A stretch of 64,000 nt of DNA, taken from the NCBI GenBank assembly GCA_021733665.1, contig JAHREI010000002.1:124001-188000 (forward strand). The letters are read 5' to 3'. A model generated the notes under the pieces. The model did not search any database. It saw only the letters and a list, made by a program, of their open reading frames with translations, and had not been told where the DNA came from. How positions within the stretch are numbered: the stretch's first letter is position 1; each line of letters opens with the position of its first letter. Both the position numbers and the translations under genes were made by a program. This stretch comes from Bacillus subtilis (GTDB taxonomy: Bacteria > Pseudomonadota > Alphaproteobacteria > Rhizobiales > Rhizobiaceae). Shown piece after piece: positions 55,461 through 64,000 of the stretch.

Positions 55461-56019
55461 ACAAGCGCTCACGGACATAGATTGTGTCACCTGGAAGGAT
55501 CGGATCCGTAATACGTACCCGTCCGGTAAAGATTTTACCATTAATTTGGCGGGTAATATCAACGCTTTCCTGATTGGCGCGTGGAGTGAAGCCGCCGGAA
55601 GCCGCAATGGCGGTCTGGGCGGTCATGCCAGGGACGTAAGAATATTGTCCGGCACCGCCGACTTCACCCATAATGAAGACAGGGCGGTAACGGTCAATTT
55701 CTACGCTGACATCAGGATTACGGATATAGCCGCCACGCAATTTGGTTGCGATCGCCGATTCAAGCTGCTTGGCTGTTTTGCCGCGAGCAGGGATGCTGCC
55801 GATCAGCGGAAAGGCAATGTAGCCGGACTGATCGACGGAATAGGTGTTGCTGAGGCCGGTTTGTTCAAACACGGTAATGCGCAGACGATCACCGGAGCCC
55901 AGAATATAAGGCTGATTCAGAGCTTCATGAAAAGCTGGCGGAGCAGGTTGATAGCTGGAGCAGCCTGAAAGGATCAGACTGGTTATCCCCAAAGCTGCCA
56001 TAAAAACGTGTGTTTTCAT
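55456..56019 (-). CDS. Polysaccharide export lipoprotein (Wza/OPX family)
   Basis: An outer-membrane export channel or its periplasmic part. The 187-residue protein has a lipoprotein signal (ALGITSLILSGCSSY, Cys in SGC), then the polysaccharide-export domain (YILGSGDRLRITVFEQTGLSNTYSVD, SGYIAFPLIGSIPARGKTAKQLES), followed by one SLBB domain (PVFIMGEVGGAGQYSYVPGM). It is short compared with full-length Wza (about 380 residues) and ends at the IYVRERLF strand, so it lacks the C-terminal transmembrane helix, as in UppC/ExoF-like short forms. It is divergent from the GumC-type gene. Confidence 0.93.
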   Translation of the reverse strand: MKTHVFMAALGITSLILSGCSSYQPAPPAFHEALNQPYILGSGDRLRITVFEQTGLSNTYSVDQSGYIAFPLIGSIPARGKTAKQLESAIATKLRGGYIRNPDVSVEIDRYRPVFIMGEVGGAGQYSYVPGMTAQTAIAASGGFTPRANQESVDITRQINGKIFTGRVRITDPILPGDTIYVRERLF

Positions 56020-56358
56020 TCTGCTCTTATCCTCATACCGCTTTCAGTACGTATCGGCTGCATAAAGGCCGCTCGCATAAAGCTTGTTGTCGCGCAAATT
56101 TTAAATAATCAGCACGGCGCGCAATACGCTGCCTGTTCGATTGAAAACAATTATTGAATTATTAGGGTTAATATGGCGTAAAGGCACTACGTATAATTTG
56201 AGTGTAATTACAAAAATATCATTAAATACAAACTGCTAAAGTAAAGATGTGAAGCTACCCCTTAAAGGAAGAGGGTGGAAGCATGGCAGTTTAACGCTAT
56301 AGTTACCTTGAACATTTACCATGTCAGCTCTGTTCAGAGTATTGGGGTCGGTTCAGTT
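56020..56358. promoter_or_regulatory. Divergent promoter region of the polysaccharide locus
   Basis: About 340 bp between the divergent export and co-polymerase genes, AT-rich in the middle (56150-56240). It must contain both promoters. The region 56275-56358 stays in frame with the downstream gene and could be its N-terminus if GTG 56275, with AAGGAAGAG ahead, is the start. Confidence 0.6.
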
Positions 56359-58569
56359 ATGCGTAATACGGCAGAAAATACGGATATTGATATCGGAGCA
56401 TTGTTTGCTGCTCTGAAACGTAACTGGCTGTTTATTGTGCTGGGGGCTGTGCTATTTGCAGTTCTGACGTGGGGCGTTGCACAGTTTTTGACGCCGTATT
56501 ACCGATCTGAAGCACGTATCCTTATTGAAATGCGCGAATCCGTTTTCACGCGGCCGAATGCCGGATCTGAGAACGATCGTCCGTTGCTGGATGCTGAGGC
56601 TGTAAAATCACAGGTGGAACTGATCAGTTCCGCGCAGGTGCTGGCGAAAGTCGCCACAGATTTGAAGCTGGCTGATTATAACGAATTTTATCCGAAGACC
56701 ATGTCACCGGTAAAGCAGGTGCTGGTCATGCTTGGGTTGCGTCCTGATCCGCGCACAATTCCGGTATCTGAGCAGGTGCTCACCCGTATGCGTGAGAATT
56801 TACAAGTTTATGCTGTTACCGGATCGCGGGTTATTGTTGTTGAATTTGTTGCGAAAAATGCAGAAATTGCTGCAAGTGTCGCCAATAAAATTGCCGATGA
56901 ATATATTGCCACACAGGTTGCTGCCAAACGTCAGCTGACAGGCGATGCAACAGGCTGGCTGGCACCGGAAATCGACCAGCTGACCAAAAAAGTCCGTGAG
57001 GCTGAAAGCAAGATCGCAGACTTCCGCGCAGCAACGGATTTACTCAATACCAGTAGTAATACGTCACTTGCGACACAGCAGATGTCCGATATTTCATCGG
57101 AACTCTCTCGTCTGAAGGCACAACGCGCGGCGAGTGAAGCCAAAGCTGAAAGCATTCGTGCAGCACTGAAAAAAGGTGTGCCGGTTAATAGTCTGCCGGA
57201 AGTTATGTCTTCAGGTATTATGCAGCAGCTTAATGAGCGCCGTGGTGCATTAATGGCTGAGATTGCTAATCTGTCGACCACATTGCTGGACGGGCATCCG
57301 CGTCTTCAGGGCTTGCGTGCACAATTGGCTGACCTGGACCGGCAGATCCGGCAGGAAGGCAATACGATTCTCAAGAGCCTCGATAATGAGGTGAATACGG
57401 CTCGCAGCCTTGAGCAGGAGCAGACCCGCGAACTGAACCGTTTGAAAGCACAGGCTGCGGAAGCTGGCAGTAAAGAAGTTGAGTTGCGCGCACTTGAGCG
57501 TGAAGCGGCAGCACAACGCGATTTGTTGCAAACCTATCTGGCACGCTTCCGCGAAGCCTCCAGCCGTGCAGACCGGACTGATCAGCCTGCAGATGCGCGG
57601 ATATTCTCTGAGGCAACCGTGGCGGGGGAGCCTTATTTCCCTAAGGTTCTGCCAATGGTCGGCATGAGTTTTGTTGCAGGCTTGTTGCTATTGTCGGTTT
57701 TTGTGCTGCTGCGTGAGCTTTTTAGCGGCCGTGCGTTGACCAGAAATCCTGTCAGGGGACAAAATATCTGGGGTGATGAAGATAATCGTAACGCAGAAAA
57801 CGTTAGCGCTGCACATAATAAAACCGCACAGATTGATAATAAACTGATTGCGCAGCCGGTCTCTGAGCCTGCCGTAGCGAATAATGAGATGATTGAGCGT
57901 CCGATGGCCCGTCCAGAAATTGATGTTGAAACCATTCAGCGTATTTATGACAGCTACACGGTGTCTGAGAATGATGCAGATGAGGTTGTTGCTGAAAGCG
58001 ATGATATTTATGCGCCGAATGGTGTTACTGCAATCGCCAGTCGTTTGATGTTGCAGGAGCGTCGCCGCATCATTCTGATTTCGCCGGAAGGGGATGCCGG
58101 CTCTGCGGGCAGTGTGCATTTGCTGCGTGAGCTGGCAGACCGTAGTCTGCGGGTGCTGCTGGTGGATATGAGTGGCACCGGTGCGATCAGTCAGGCGATG
58201 CTGGATGGCAATAAACCGGCAGGCATTACCGATCTCTTGCTGAATGTGAAACAGTTTACCGATATTATTCACGGTGATCTTTATTCGGACGCTGATGTTA
58301 TTCCGACCGGCCTTTCTGATCCGAAGGCTGCAATGGCACAGGCCGAGCGTCTGCCGGTGATTTTTGAAGCACTGGAAACGGCCTATGATTTCGTTCTGGT
58401 GGAAATCGGTGCATCAACAGCTGAACAGGCACTTAACCTCGATAGTGATGTATCGCTTTTCGTGATGAATGTGTTCGATAGTGAAGATCAGATTGTCGCG
58501 CAAACCGCGCTGGCCTTCCATGAGGCCGGTCAGGAAGATGTGACCATTCTGATGGTTCCGCATTCTTGA
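56359..58569 (+). CDS. GumC/Wzc-type polysaccharide co-polymerase with degenerate ATPase domain
   Basis: A 736-residue inner-membrane protein that sets chain length and links polymerisation to export. The Wzz domain (DIDIGALFAALKRNWLFIVLG, first membrane helix) is followed by a long periplasmic coiled coil (about residues 200-400) and a second helix (VLPMVGMSFVAGLLLLSVFVLL). A cytoplasmic domain with a BY-kinase/MinD-like fold then follows. Its P-loop position reads ISPEGDAGSAGSVHLL at about residues 574-589, without GK[ST]. The Walker A'-like LLVDMSG remains, but there is no C-terminal tyrosine cluster. It probably acts without kinase activity. A longer start at GTG 56275 is possible. Confidence 0.9.
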   Translation: MRNTAENTDIDIGALFAALKRNWLFIVLGAVLFAVLTWGVAQFLTPYYRSEARILIEMRESVFTRPNAGSENDRPLLDAEAVKSQVELISSAQVLAKVATDLKLADYNEFYPKTMSPVKQVLVMLGLRPDPRTIPVSEQVLTRMRENLQVYAVTGSRVIVVEFVAKNAEIAASVANKIADEYIATQVAAKRQLTGDATGWLAPEIDQLTKKVREAESKIADFRAATDLLNTSSNTSLATQQMSDISSELSRLKAQRAASEAKAESIRAALKKGVPVNSLPEVMSSGIMQQLNERRGALMAEIANLSTTLLDGHPRLQGLRAQLADLDRQIRQEGNTILKSLDNEVNTARSLEQEQTRELNRLKAQAAEAGSKEVELRALEREAAAQRDLLQTYLARFREASSRADRTDQPADARIFSEATVAGEPYFPKVLPMVGMSFVAGLLLLSVFVLLRELFSGRALTRNPVRGQNIWGDEDNRNAENVSAAHNKTAQIDNKLIAQPVSEPAVANNEMIERPMARPEIDVETIQRIYDSYTVSENDADEVVAESDDIYAPNGVTAIASRLMLQERRRIILISPEGDAGSAGSVHLLRELADRSLRVLLVDMSGTGAISQAMLDGNKPAGITDLLLNVKQFTDIIHGDLYSDADVIPTGLSDPKAAMAQAERLPVIFEALETAYDFVLVEIGASTAEQALNLDSDVSLFVMNVFDSEDQIVAQTALAFHEAGQEDVTILMVPHS

Positions 58570-58582
58570 GAATTTAGGGCGT

Positions 58583-59725
58583 TTAGCGAAGTTTCTGCCG
58601 TAATTTTTTAACCAGCGGCCACAAATGGCGATTGGTTTTAATGCGATAGACCAGACCGGAGCGTAACTGATTGAAGGTTGCGCTTAAACGCCCGCCAAAT
58701 GTCAGCGCAATATGGCTGTCATAGAGCGGCTGCTCAATATCGCACCAGTCGCGTTTATATTTTTCCTCACCAATGCCGAAGCTGAAATAATCCAGTTTTT
58801 CATCAATCGCTTTGATTATGGCCTCGTAGAACAGGAAATCGCCGGGGCTGGCTGTTACCAGATCATCATCAGAAAAAGCACCGAACTCAACCGTCAGACC
58901 ACGCTTTACAGGCGCAGATGCCGTTTCAGGACTTTGCCAGTAAGAGCAGCCGATCACGGCGCGCGGCTTCTCCGCAACTTCCAGCACATGGAGGCGATAT
59001 TGCCTTGCGCTGTCATTTTCAGGGGCAGCAAAAAGATCGCGGAAGAATCCCGTCAGAGCATCACCGTTAAAACTATTCGCAATACCCTGATTGGTAAAGC
59101 GCTGGCTTTTCATCGCATAAAAAGCATCGTAAGCGGCGGTGTTTTCTTCACTTGTGACGGCGGTATAGATGCGCCATGACCCTGTTTCATCATAGCGGCG
59201 TGCGTGCTGACGATGTTTTTTGCGTTTGCGTGATGCATTGCTACGTTCAAGTACGGGATCAAAACTATCCGGCAGAGAAGCGGTCAGCGCGGGATTCGGA
59301 TTAAGCTGATGGCGCAGGCTGAGCAGCGGATTGCTGAAACCCAGCCAGTTTTCCATCTGACGGGTGAGCGAGAGCAGGGCGATATCCGGTCGCGCTTCTT
59401 TCAGGCAGGTCATCAATGCCGCGATATGCTCCGCCGTGATCTTGTCAGAGCGGCCAGGAAACAGCACCGGAAAATTGCAATTGGCGTGGGAGCCGCCGGC
59501 AAAGCGGGCAATGATCTGTTGTTTCTGTTTGATGACTTCAAGCGGCAGCAGCAGAGCAGGGCTGTTATCGATAAACAGCGCGAGCACTAAGCAGTCAGGA
59601 TTGACGTGTTGCTGCCAGAGTTTGGTCCAGAGTGCTGATTGAGCAATGCCATGCACAGTCGCATCATTGCTGCTCCAGAGCGGTAAAGCATCAGCCAGCT
59701 TGGCGAGACAGACTGTTTGAAACAT
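58583..59725 (-). CDS. GNAT-fold acyltransferase of the CelD/BioF2-like family
   Basis: A 380-residue protein. The C-terminal half is a FemAB/GNAT-like fold seen as SNASRKRKKHRQHARRYDETG, AAYDAFYAMKSQRFTNQGI, and KLDYFSFGIGEEKYKRDWCD near residue 325, the hallmark of CelD/BcsL-like acetyltransferases. These are found in exopolysaccharide loci and probably acetylate the polymer or its precursor. It lies convergent with the co-polymerase gene at the edge of the locus. Its ATG 59725 starts three bases after the stop of a DUF2842 gene, so the two are translationally linked. Confidence 0.88.
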   Translation of the reverse strand: MFQTVCLAKLADALPLWSSNDATVHGIAQSALWTKLWQQHVNPDCLVLALFIDNSPALLLPLEVIKQKQQIIARFAGGSHANCNFPVLFPGRSDKITAEHIAALMTCLKEARPDIALLSLTRQMENWLGFSNPLLSLRHQLNPNPALTASLPDSFDPVLERSNASRKRKKHRQHARRYDETGSWRIYTAVTSEENTAAYDAFYAMKSQRFTNQGIANSFNGDALTGFFRDLFAAPENDSARQYRLHVLEVAEKPRAVIGCSYWQSPETASAPVKRGLTVEFGAFSDDDLVTASPGDFLFYEAIIKAIDEKLDYFSFGIGEEKYKRDWCDIEQPLYDSHIALTFGGRLSATFNQLRSGLVYRIKTNRHLWPLVKKLRQKLR

Positions 59726-59728
59726 AGT

Positions 59729-59941
59729 TTAGCGGGTTTTGGGTGGTTGAACCATCCACCACAACAGATACATGGCCGGAAGAATCCAAAGAAAACCGGT
59801 GAAGAAGAAATAGGCAAGTTGCACCCAGACTGAAGACTGGCCGAGATGGGCAACCGCAATAATGGTCGCCAGCAGTGCATAGACTGCAATCAGCGCAACA
59901 AGCAGAAAAGTTCCGATCAGTTTTTTCAGGCGTACAGGCAT
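59729..59941 (-). CDS. DUF2842 small membrane protein
   Basis: A 70-residue protein with two hydrophobic segments (KLIGTFLLVALIAVYALLAT and LAYFFFTGFLWILPAMYLLW). This is the layout and sequence of DUF2842, an alphaproteobacterial family of unknown role. ATG 59941 (MPVRLKKLIG) has GGAGTGAG upstream. It immediately precedes the CelD-like gene and is divergent from ctaA, next to which DUF2842 is often found. Confidence 0.88.
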   Translation of the reverse strand: MPVRLKKLIGTFLLVALIAVYALLATIIAVAHLGQSSVWVQLAYFFFTGFLWILPAMYLLWWMVQPPKTR

Positions 59942-60141
59942 ATTTCTCACTCCGTCTCCCCACTCATACACCAGACAGATTTAAATCTGAAATGTTTTAA
60001 TCCATTGTTGATAACCGCGAGGTCACCGTAAATTGACGTGGTAAATAAAAACAGCGTCTGCGTGTCGCGCGCTGTTGGCTTGTATTCGCGGGGCTCATGC
60101 GGCATGTAATTGCAGGGCGGAATTCAGGCGGAGCAGAATTG

Positions 60142-61227
60142 ATGATCACAGATTATGCCGCATTACCGGCAAAACAACAGCCGGTCAGTGCTAACCACGA
60201 TAAGAACCGTAAACTGGTGCGGTGGTGGCTCTATGCGGTATTTGTGGTGCTGATTGCCATTGTTATGGTGGGCGGCGCAACACGTATGACCGGTTCCGGC
60301 CTGTCGATTACGGAGTGGAAGCCGATCCATGGTGTTATTCCGCCGCTTAATCATGCGGAATGGCTTGAGGAATTCGATAAATACCGCCAGATTCCGCAAT
60401 ATCAGCAGATCAACAAAGGTATGGCGCTGGAAGAGTTCCAGTTCATTTTCTGGTGGGAATGGGCGCATCGTATGCTGGCGCGTTTCGTCGGCTTTCTGGT
60501 GGCTGTTCCGCTGATTTTCTTCTGGGTAACAGGCCGCTTACAAGACGGTTTGAAAGCGCGGATGCTCGGCATTCTGGCGCTGGGTGGTTTGCAGGGCGCT
60601 ATCGGCTGGTGGATGGTGGCATCGGGTTTGAGCGTGCTGACCTCGGTGAGCCAATATCGTCTGGCTGTGCATCTCACTATGGCCTGTGTAATTATTACCG
60701 CCGTGTTTTATGTCGCGCGCGGGCTTGCTGAATATACCGAAAAACCAGCGCCGCGCGGTTTGCAACACTTTGCAGGCTGGCTGGTTCTGGCAATTCTGGT
60801 GCAGATTTATCTTGGCGGGCTGGTCGCCGGGCTGCATGCCGGCCTGACCTATAATACATGGCCGCTGATGGATGGCGCGGTTATTCCGTCTGATCTGTTC
60901 ACCAACCAGCCTTATTGGCGCAATCTGTTTGAGAATCCGAAAACAGTGCAGTTCATTCACCGCATGTTTGCCTATACGGTGCTGGTGCTCACAGTGCTGC
61001 ATGTTGTGCAGACACATCGCCATGCTTCCGGCACAACCCATGCACGGCGCTCTGTGGTACTGCTTGGTCTTGTTCTGATACAGGCCGCAATCGGTATTGT
61101 CGCTTTGCTGACCATGGTGCCGATTGAGTGGGGGCTGGCGCATCAAGGCTTTGCTCTGGTAGTGCTGAGTTTTGCTGTTGCGCATTGGCGTGCCTGCAAA
61201 GGCGCCTATGCTGTGCGCCACGCTTAA
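60142..61227 (+). CDS. ctaA: Heme A synthase (COX15/CtaA)
   Basis: Oxidises heme O to heme A for cytochrome c oxidase. The 361-residue protein has eight hydrophobic segments in two repeated halves. Conserved regions are [39 protein letters not shown] (first histidine pair) and [19 protein letters not shown] (second). ATG 60142 ([10 protein letters not shown]) has GGAG upstream; the frame is open 45 bases earlier. The length and lack of a Cys pair fit the alphaproteobacterial/mitochondrial type. Confidence 0.95.
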   Translation: MITDYAALPAKQQPVSANHDKNRKLVRWWLYAVFVVLIAIVMVGGATRMTGSGLSITEWKPIHGVIPPLNHAEWLEEFDKYRQIPQYQQINKGMALEEFQFIFWWEWAHRMLARFVGFLVAVPLIFFWVTGRLQDGLKARMLGILALGGLQGAIGWWMVASGLSVLTSVSQYRLAVHLTMACVIITAVFYVARGLAEYTEKPAPRGLQHFAGWLVLAILVQIYLGGLVAGLHAGLTYNTWPLMDGAVIPSDLFTNQPYWRNLFENPKTVQFIHRMFAYTVLVLTVLHVVQTHRHASGTTHARRSVVLLGLVLIQAAIGIVALLTMVPIEWGLAHQGFALVVLSFAVAHWRACKGAYAVRHA

Positions 61228-61234
61228 AACAAAC

Positions 61235-61263
61235 AAAAAGCCCGCAACATACGGGCTTTTTTT
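61235..61263. terminator. Bidirectional terminator between ctaA and the kinase gene
   Basis: AAAAAGCCCG pairs with CGGGCTTTTT around a 7-base loop, with T runs on both strands. It overlaps the stop of the convergent gene at 61262. Confidence 0.95.
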
Positions 61264-62113
61264 ATGGGTGAGTTTCAAGACGCAGTGTGCGTAATGCGGA
61301 TGCTATTTTCAGTTCCCGCGCTTCGTCCGCATCATTGCCGTCCTCACGGTGCCATGCAGCCGAGAGGCAGCCATAGCAAAAGGCATAATCGAGAATATAG
61401 GATGCGGGTTTGCCGATAGTTTCTGAGAAGATCTCAGCCATAAGCAGTGCTCTGGGCTCATCAAGGCAGAGGTCATCGCGGTCAAGCGGGTTGTAAAACA
61501 GATTGGCGCAGTCAAACGCTGCATCACCGCACAGCCCGTGCGGGTCAATTGCCAGCCAGCCACGCGAGTTTTGAATAATGTTCTCATGATGCAGATCACC
61601 ATGCAGGGCGATGATCTCATGCGGCTGATCCAGTAAATGCAATGCCAGTCTAGCGGCTTCGGTGTAAATGTTCTGCACGGTATCAGCCAGATCAAACAGG
61701 CTTTTGAAATGTTTGCGCAGAGGTTGCAATTCTGACGGCAGCACCTGACCGGACGGACTGTGCAGGGCGCGGATCACATCCGCAGCAATACGGATTGTTT
61801 CGGCATCATGTCCGGCATCCAGATGTGCTTTGAGATCATAATCGCCGGCATATTCCAGCAGCATCATGGTCGGATCAGGCTGAAGGTCGAGAAGCCGGAT
61901 AGCACCGTGACCATCGCGCTCACGCATATAATAAGCGCCACGCAGCTCTTCATGACCTGCAGGTTTTAATATTTTCACAATCACCGGAGAGTTCTCCTCT
62001 CCGGTGATTGTTGCTTTCCAGATATGACTGGAATTGGTGTCAGCCAGCAGTGTTGCAGAGGTAATCTGCCAATGTGCGGGAAACTCCGGCGGCGTCACTT
62101 GCAGCAGTTGCAT
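61262..62113 (-). CDS. APH(6)/hydroxyurea-type phosphotransferase
   Basis: A 283-residue kinase of the aminoglycoside/hydroxyurea resistance kinase family. The catalytic loop is IIALHGDLHHENIIQ near residue 168 and the metal motif is WLAIDPHGLCGDAAFDCANLF. VIVKILKP gives the ATP-binding lysine region. Family members phosphorylate streptomycin at the 6 position or inactivate hydroxyurea; many chromosomal copies have no shown resistance role. It starts six bases after argC on the same strand, so it is co-transcribed with an arginine gene, which hints at a metabolic substrate. ATG 62113 was used. Confidence 0.88.
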   Translation of the reverse strand: MQLLQVTPPEFPAHWQITSATLLADTNSSHIWKATITGEENSPVIVKILKPAGHEELRGAYYMRERDGHGAIRLLDLQPDPTMMLLEYAGDYDLKAHLDAGHDAETIRIAADVIRALHSPSGQVLPSELQPLRKHFKSLFDLADTVQNIYTEAARLALHLLDQPHEIIALHGDLHHENIIQNSRGWLAIDPHGLCGDAAFDCANLFYNPLDRDDLCLDEPRALLMAEIFSETIGKPASYILDYAFCYGCLSAAWHREDGNDADEARELKIASALRTLRLETHP

Positions 62114-62119
62114 AATGGC

Positions 62120-63052
62120 TTAGTTCAAACCGAGCATCAGGTTCATATTCTGCACGGCTGCACCCGATGCACCCTTGCCGAGATTATCCAGCACAGCCAC
62201 AAGATTGATCTGCTTGCCGCCTTCTGAACCGAAGACATAGAGGTTCATGCCATCCGTATCAGCCAGCATTTCCGCATCGACACGCGCCATTGCAGTGCTC
62301 TCTTCCAGAGGGACAACACGCACAATCTTCTGGCCGGAATAATGAGCGGTGAGCTCCTTATGCACATCTGCCAGTGTCGGCTTGCCTTTGAGGTGGTCGA
62401 GATAGACCGGAACCTGCACGATCATCCCCTGCGGGAAACGACCGACACTTGGTGCAAAAATCGGCGCATGGTCGAGTTTGCCATACATCTGCATTTCCGG
62501 CAGATGTTTGTGTTTGAGGTTCAGACCATAGAGAAAGTTGTTTTCCGTCATATGTTCCGGATGGTTCACATCTTCCATCTGGGCAATCATCTGTTTGCCG
62601 CCGCCGGTATAGCCGGACACCGCATTCACAGTCACCGGATAGTCGCTGTTCATCAGCCCTGCATCGCGCAGCGGGCGGATCAGAGAAATTGCGCCTGTCG
62701 GATAACAGCCCGGATTGGCCACCAGACGTGCTTCACGGATGCGCTGTGCCTGCAAAGCTTCCAGCTCTGCAAAGCCATAGACCCAGCTGGAATGCGTGCG
62801 GTGTGCCGTGGAGGTGTCGATAATACGGGTGGCATGACCTTCCAGCAGGATAACAGCCTCACGCGAAGCATCATCCGGCAGGCAGAGAATAGCAATGTCA
62901 GCCGAGCGCAGCAGATCAGCGCGCAGGTCTTTATTACGTCGTTCTTCTTCCGGAATAGACAGGATTTCCAGATCAGTGCGACCGGCAAGACGTGTGCGGA
63001 TCTGCAGACCCGTTGTGCCATGTTCGCCGTCAATAAAGATTTTCGGTTTCAT
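62120..63052 (-). CDS. argC: N-acetyl-gamma-glutamyl-phosphate reductase
   Basis: The third step of arginine synthesis, reducing N-acetylglutamyl phosphate with NADPH. The 310-residue protein is of the shorter type 2 class: [19 protein letters not shown] at the N-terminus, catalytic Cys in [14 protein letters not shown] near residue 114, and [16 protein letters not shown] 63052 ([10 protein letters not shown]) is the start. The kinase gene follows directly downstream. The 284-bp gap upstream holds its promoter and that of the divergent phosphatase gene. Confidence 0.96.
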   Translation of the reverse strand: MKPKIFIDGEHGTTGLQIRTRLAGRTDLEILSIPEEERRNKDLRADLLRSADIAILCLPDDASREAVILLEGHATRIIDTSTAHRTHSSWVYGFAELEALQAQRIREARLVANPGCYPTGAISLIRPLRDAGLMNSDYPVTVNAVSGYTGGGKQMIAQMEDVNHPEHMTENNFLYGLNLKHKHLPEMQMYGKLDHAPIFAPSVGRFPQGMIVQVPVYLDHLKGKPTLADVHKELTAHYSGQKIVRVVPLEESTAMARVDAEMLADTDGMNLYVFGSEGGKQINLVAVLDNLGKGASGAAVQNMNLMLGLN

Positions 63053-63336
63053 TAGAATTTTGCCTTATAGGTAGAGAATTCATGCGGTTAGAGAGTTTTG
63101 ATGAATCAACCTGTAAAGCAGTTGATTCATTATGTCAGGTACTATCTTTTCCGGTCAGATTTACGGCCGGATATATCGGATAATGCATGGCATCAGCCGT
63201 CACTGCAATGGGTGACATGACTGCTCTGGATCAAACCGGTCATTTCATGTTTTTGCAGATTATCGGGCGCAGAGTTGTGATTGCGTATCGTGCTGCTTTA
63301 CCCCCAGATTGAGCTTTTTGATATGTCTGAGGGGAT

Positions 63337-64000
63337 ATGATGAAAAGCACTTTATTGCGGTTTTTTGCAATTTCAGGCGTGGCTGTTGCGGTTACTGGAT
63401 GTGTCAGTGATCAGAAGGCTGCGCAGGTGAAACTGGAGCAGCAAGCGGTTCTGGGCTTAAACTGGGTGCAGCAATCCGGCGAATATCAGGCGCTGGCCTA
63501 TCAGGCTTTTAACACGGCGCGCCGTGCATTTGATGCAGCGAAGGCACAGAACGGACACAAGAAAGCAGTCATCGTTGATCTGGATGAAACAATGATCGAC
63601 AATTCTGCTTATGCTGCATGGCGGGTAGAGCATGGTGTGCCTTATACCAAGCCAACATGGGCGCGCTGGATGGAGGCGAAACAGGCTACAGCCATTGACG
63701 GCGCTGTTTCCTTTGCACGTTATGTCAATTCGTACGGCGGGCGGATGTTCTATATCTCCAACCGTGATGACACATCTTATGCTGCCACGGTCGAAAACCT
63801 GCAAAAGCTTGGCTTTCCGGGTGTGTCGCGCGAAACGGTTCTTCTGCGCACCACGCAGTCAAACAAGCAGGCGCGTTTTGATCGCGTTAAATCAAAGGGT
63901 TATGATGTGGTTGTTTATATCGGGGACAATCTCAATGATTTTGGCACTGCATGCTACGGCAAAAATAATCGTGAGCGCCGCTTGCAGGTTGCAGCGCAGC
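63337..64000 (+). CDS. e(P4)-family lipoprotein acid phosphatase, 3' truncated by the window
   Basis: The first 221 codons of an outer-membrane HAD-superfamily phosphatase/5'-nucleotidase. It starts at ATG 63337 or 63340 with a GAGGGGAT ribosome-binding site. A lipoprotein signal (FAISGVAVAVTGCVSDQ, Cys in VTGC) is followed by HAD motif I VIVDLDETMIDNSAYAAW, motif II FYISNRDD and motif III/IV VYIGDNLNDFG. Haemophilus e(P4) dephosphorylates NMN and related nucleotides for uptake; a similar nutrient-scavenging role is inferred. The gene continues past base 64000. Confidence 0.93.
   Translation, partial: MMKSTLLRFFAISGVAVAVTGCVSDQKAAQVKLEQQAVLGLNWVQQSGEYQALAYQAFNTARRAFDAAKAQNGHKKAVIVDLDETMIDNSAYAAWRVEHGVPYTKPTWARWMEAKQATAIDGAVSFARYVNSYGGRMFYISNRDDTSYAATVENLQKLGFPGVSRETVLLRTTQSNKQARFDRVKSKGYDVVVYIGDNLNDFGTACYGKNNRERRLQVAAQ

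Overview
The window is chromosomal DNA of an alphaproteobacterium, most likely a member of the Brucellaceae (Hyphomicrobiales). This rests on the gene families and their order: aapMP, ppk-ppx, rnd, aspS, parC, bpt, hemB, ldtR-ldtP, glyA-nrdR-ribD-ribE-ribH-nusB, hppA, bamE, CBP3 chaperone, DUF177, plsX-fabH-ihfA-merR and a tRNA-Pro(GGG) follow the backbone I know from Brucella and Ochrobactrum. Base composition looks only moderately G+C-rich, lower than classical Brucella, which would suit a Pseudochrobactrum- or Falsochrobactrum-like genus. The genus is inference.

Layout. 1-1.7 kb: end of a general amino-acid ABC transporter. 1.7-5.8 kb: small accessory enzymes in which VOC-fold (glyoxalase/bleomycin-resistance-like) and GNAT acetyltransferase genes alternate, then a flavin monooxygenase and a zinc-finger protein. 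6.1-21 kb: housekeeping core (polyphosphate kinase and phosphatase, RNase D, AspRS, topoisomerase IV A, N-degron leucyltransferase, ALA dehydratase). 21-25.6 kb: 3-hydroxyisobutyryl-CoA hydrolase and the LdtR/LdtP cell-wall module, with an AT-rich orphan gene between DUF6163 and ldtR. 26-31.5 kb: glyA, nrdR, riboflavin genes, nusB. 31.9-39.9 kb: H+-pyrophosphatase, BamE, cytochrome bc1 chaperone, fatty-acid/phospholipid initiation genes, IHF alpha and a MerR regulator.

39.9-51.2 kb is accessory. Between merR and tRNA-Pro lie two tandem META/HslJ-like genes, a MarR regulator, an EmrAB-type efflux pair, a GNAT and small orphans. Beyond the tRNA come a PepSY protein, a hypothetical, a CatB-like hexapeptide acetyltransferase, DUF486, an XRE-like protein and an EptA/MCR-type phosphoethanolamine transferase with an AT-rich, structured leader. 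A 25-codon membrane ORF too short for ordinary gene calling sits at 51079-51156.

51.2-59.9 kb is a surface-polysaccharide locus: Wzy/ligase-like protein, polyprenyl glycosylphosphotransferase, GT4, Wza-type lipoprotein, a GumC/Wzc-type co-polymerase whose ATPase domain has lost its P-loop lysine, and a CelD-like acetyltransferase. No Wzx flippase is present. 60-64 kb: heme A synthase, an APH(6)/hydroxyurea-type kinase in an operon with argC, and the start of an e(P4)-type lipoprotein acid phosphatase that runs off the window.

No insertion sequence, prophage, CRISPR array or rRNA was seen. The most notable items are the degenerate BY-kinase, the inverted repeat in front of eptA, the microprotein, the accessory block beside tRNA-Pro, simple repeats in the polysaccharide locus and an intergenic hairpin at 46.36 kb.
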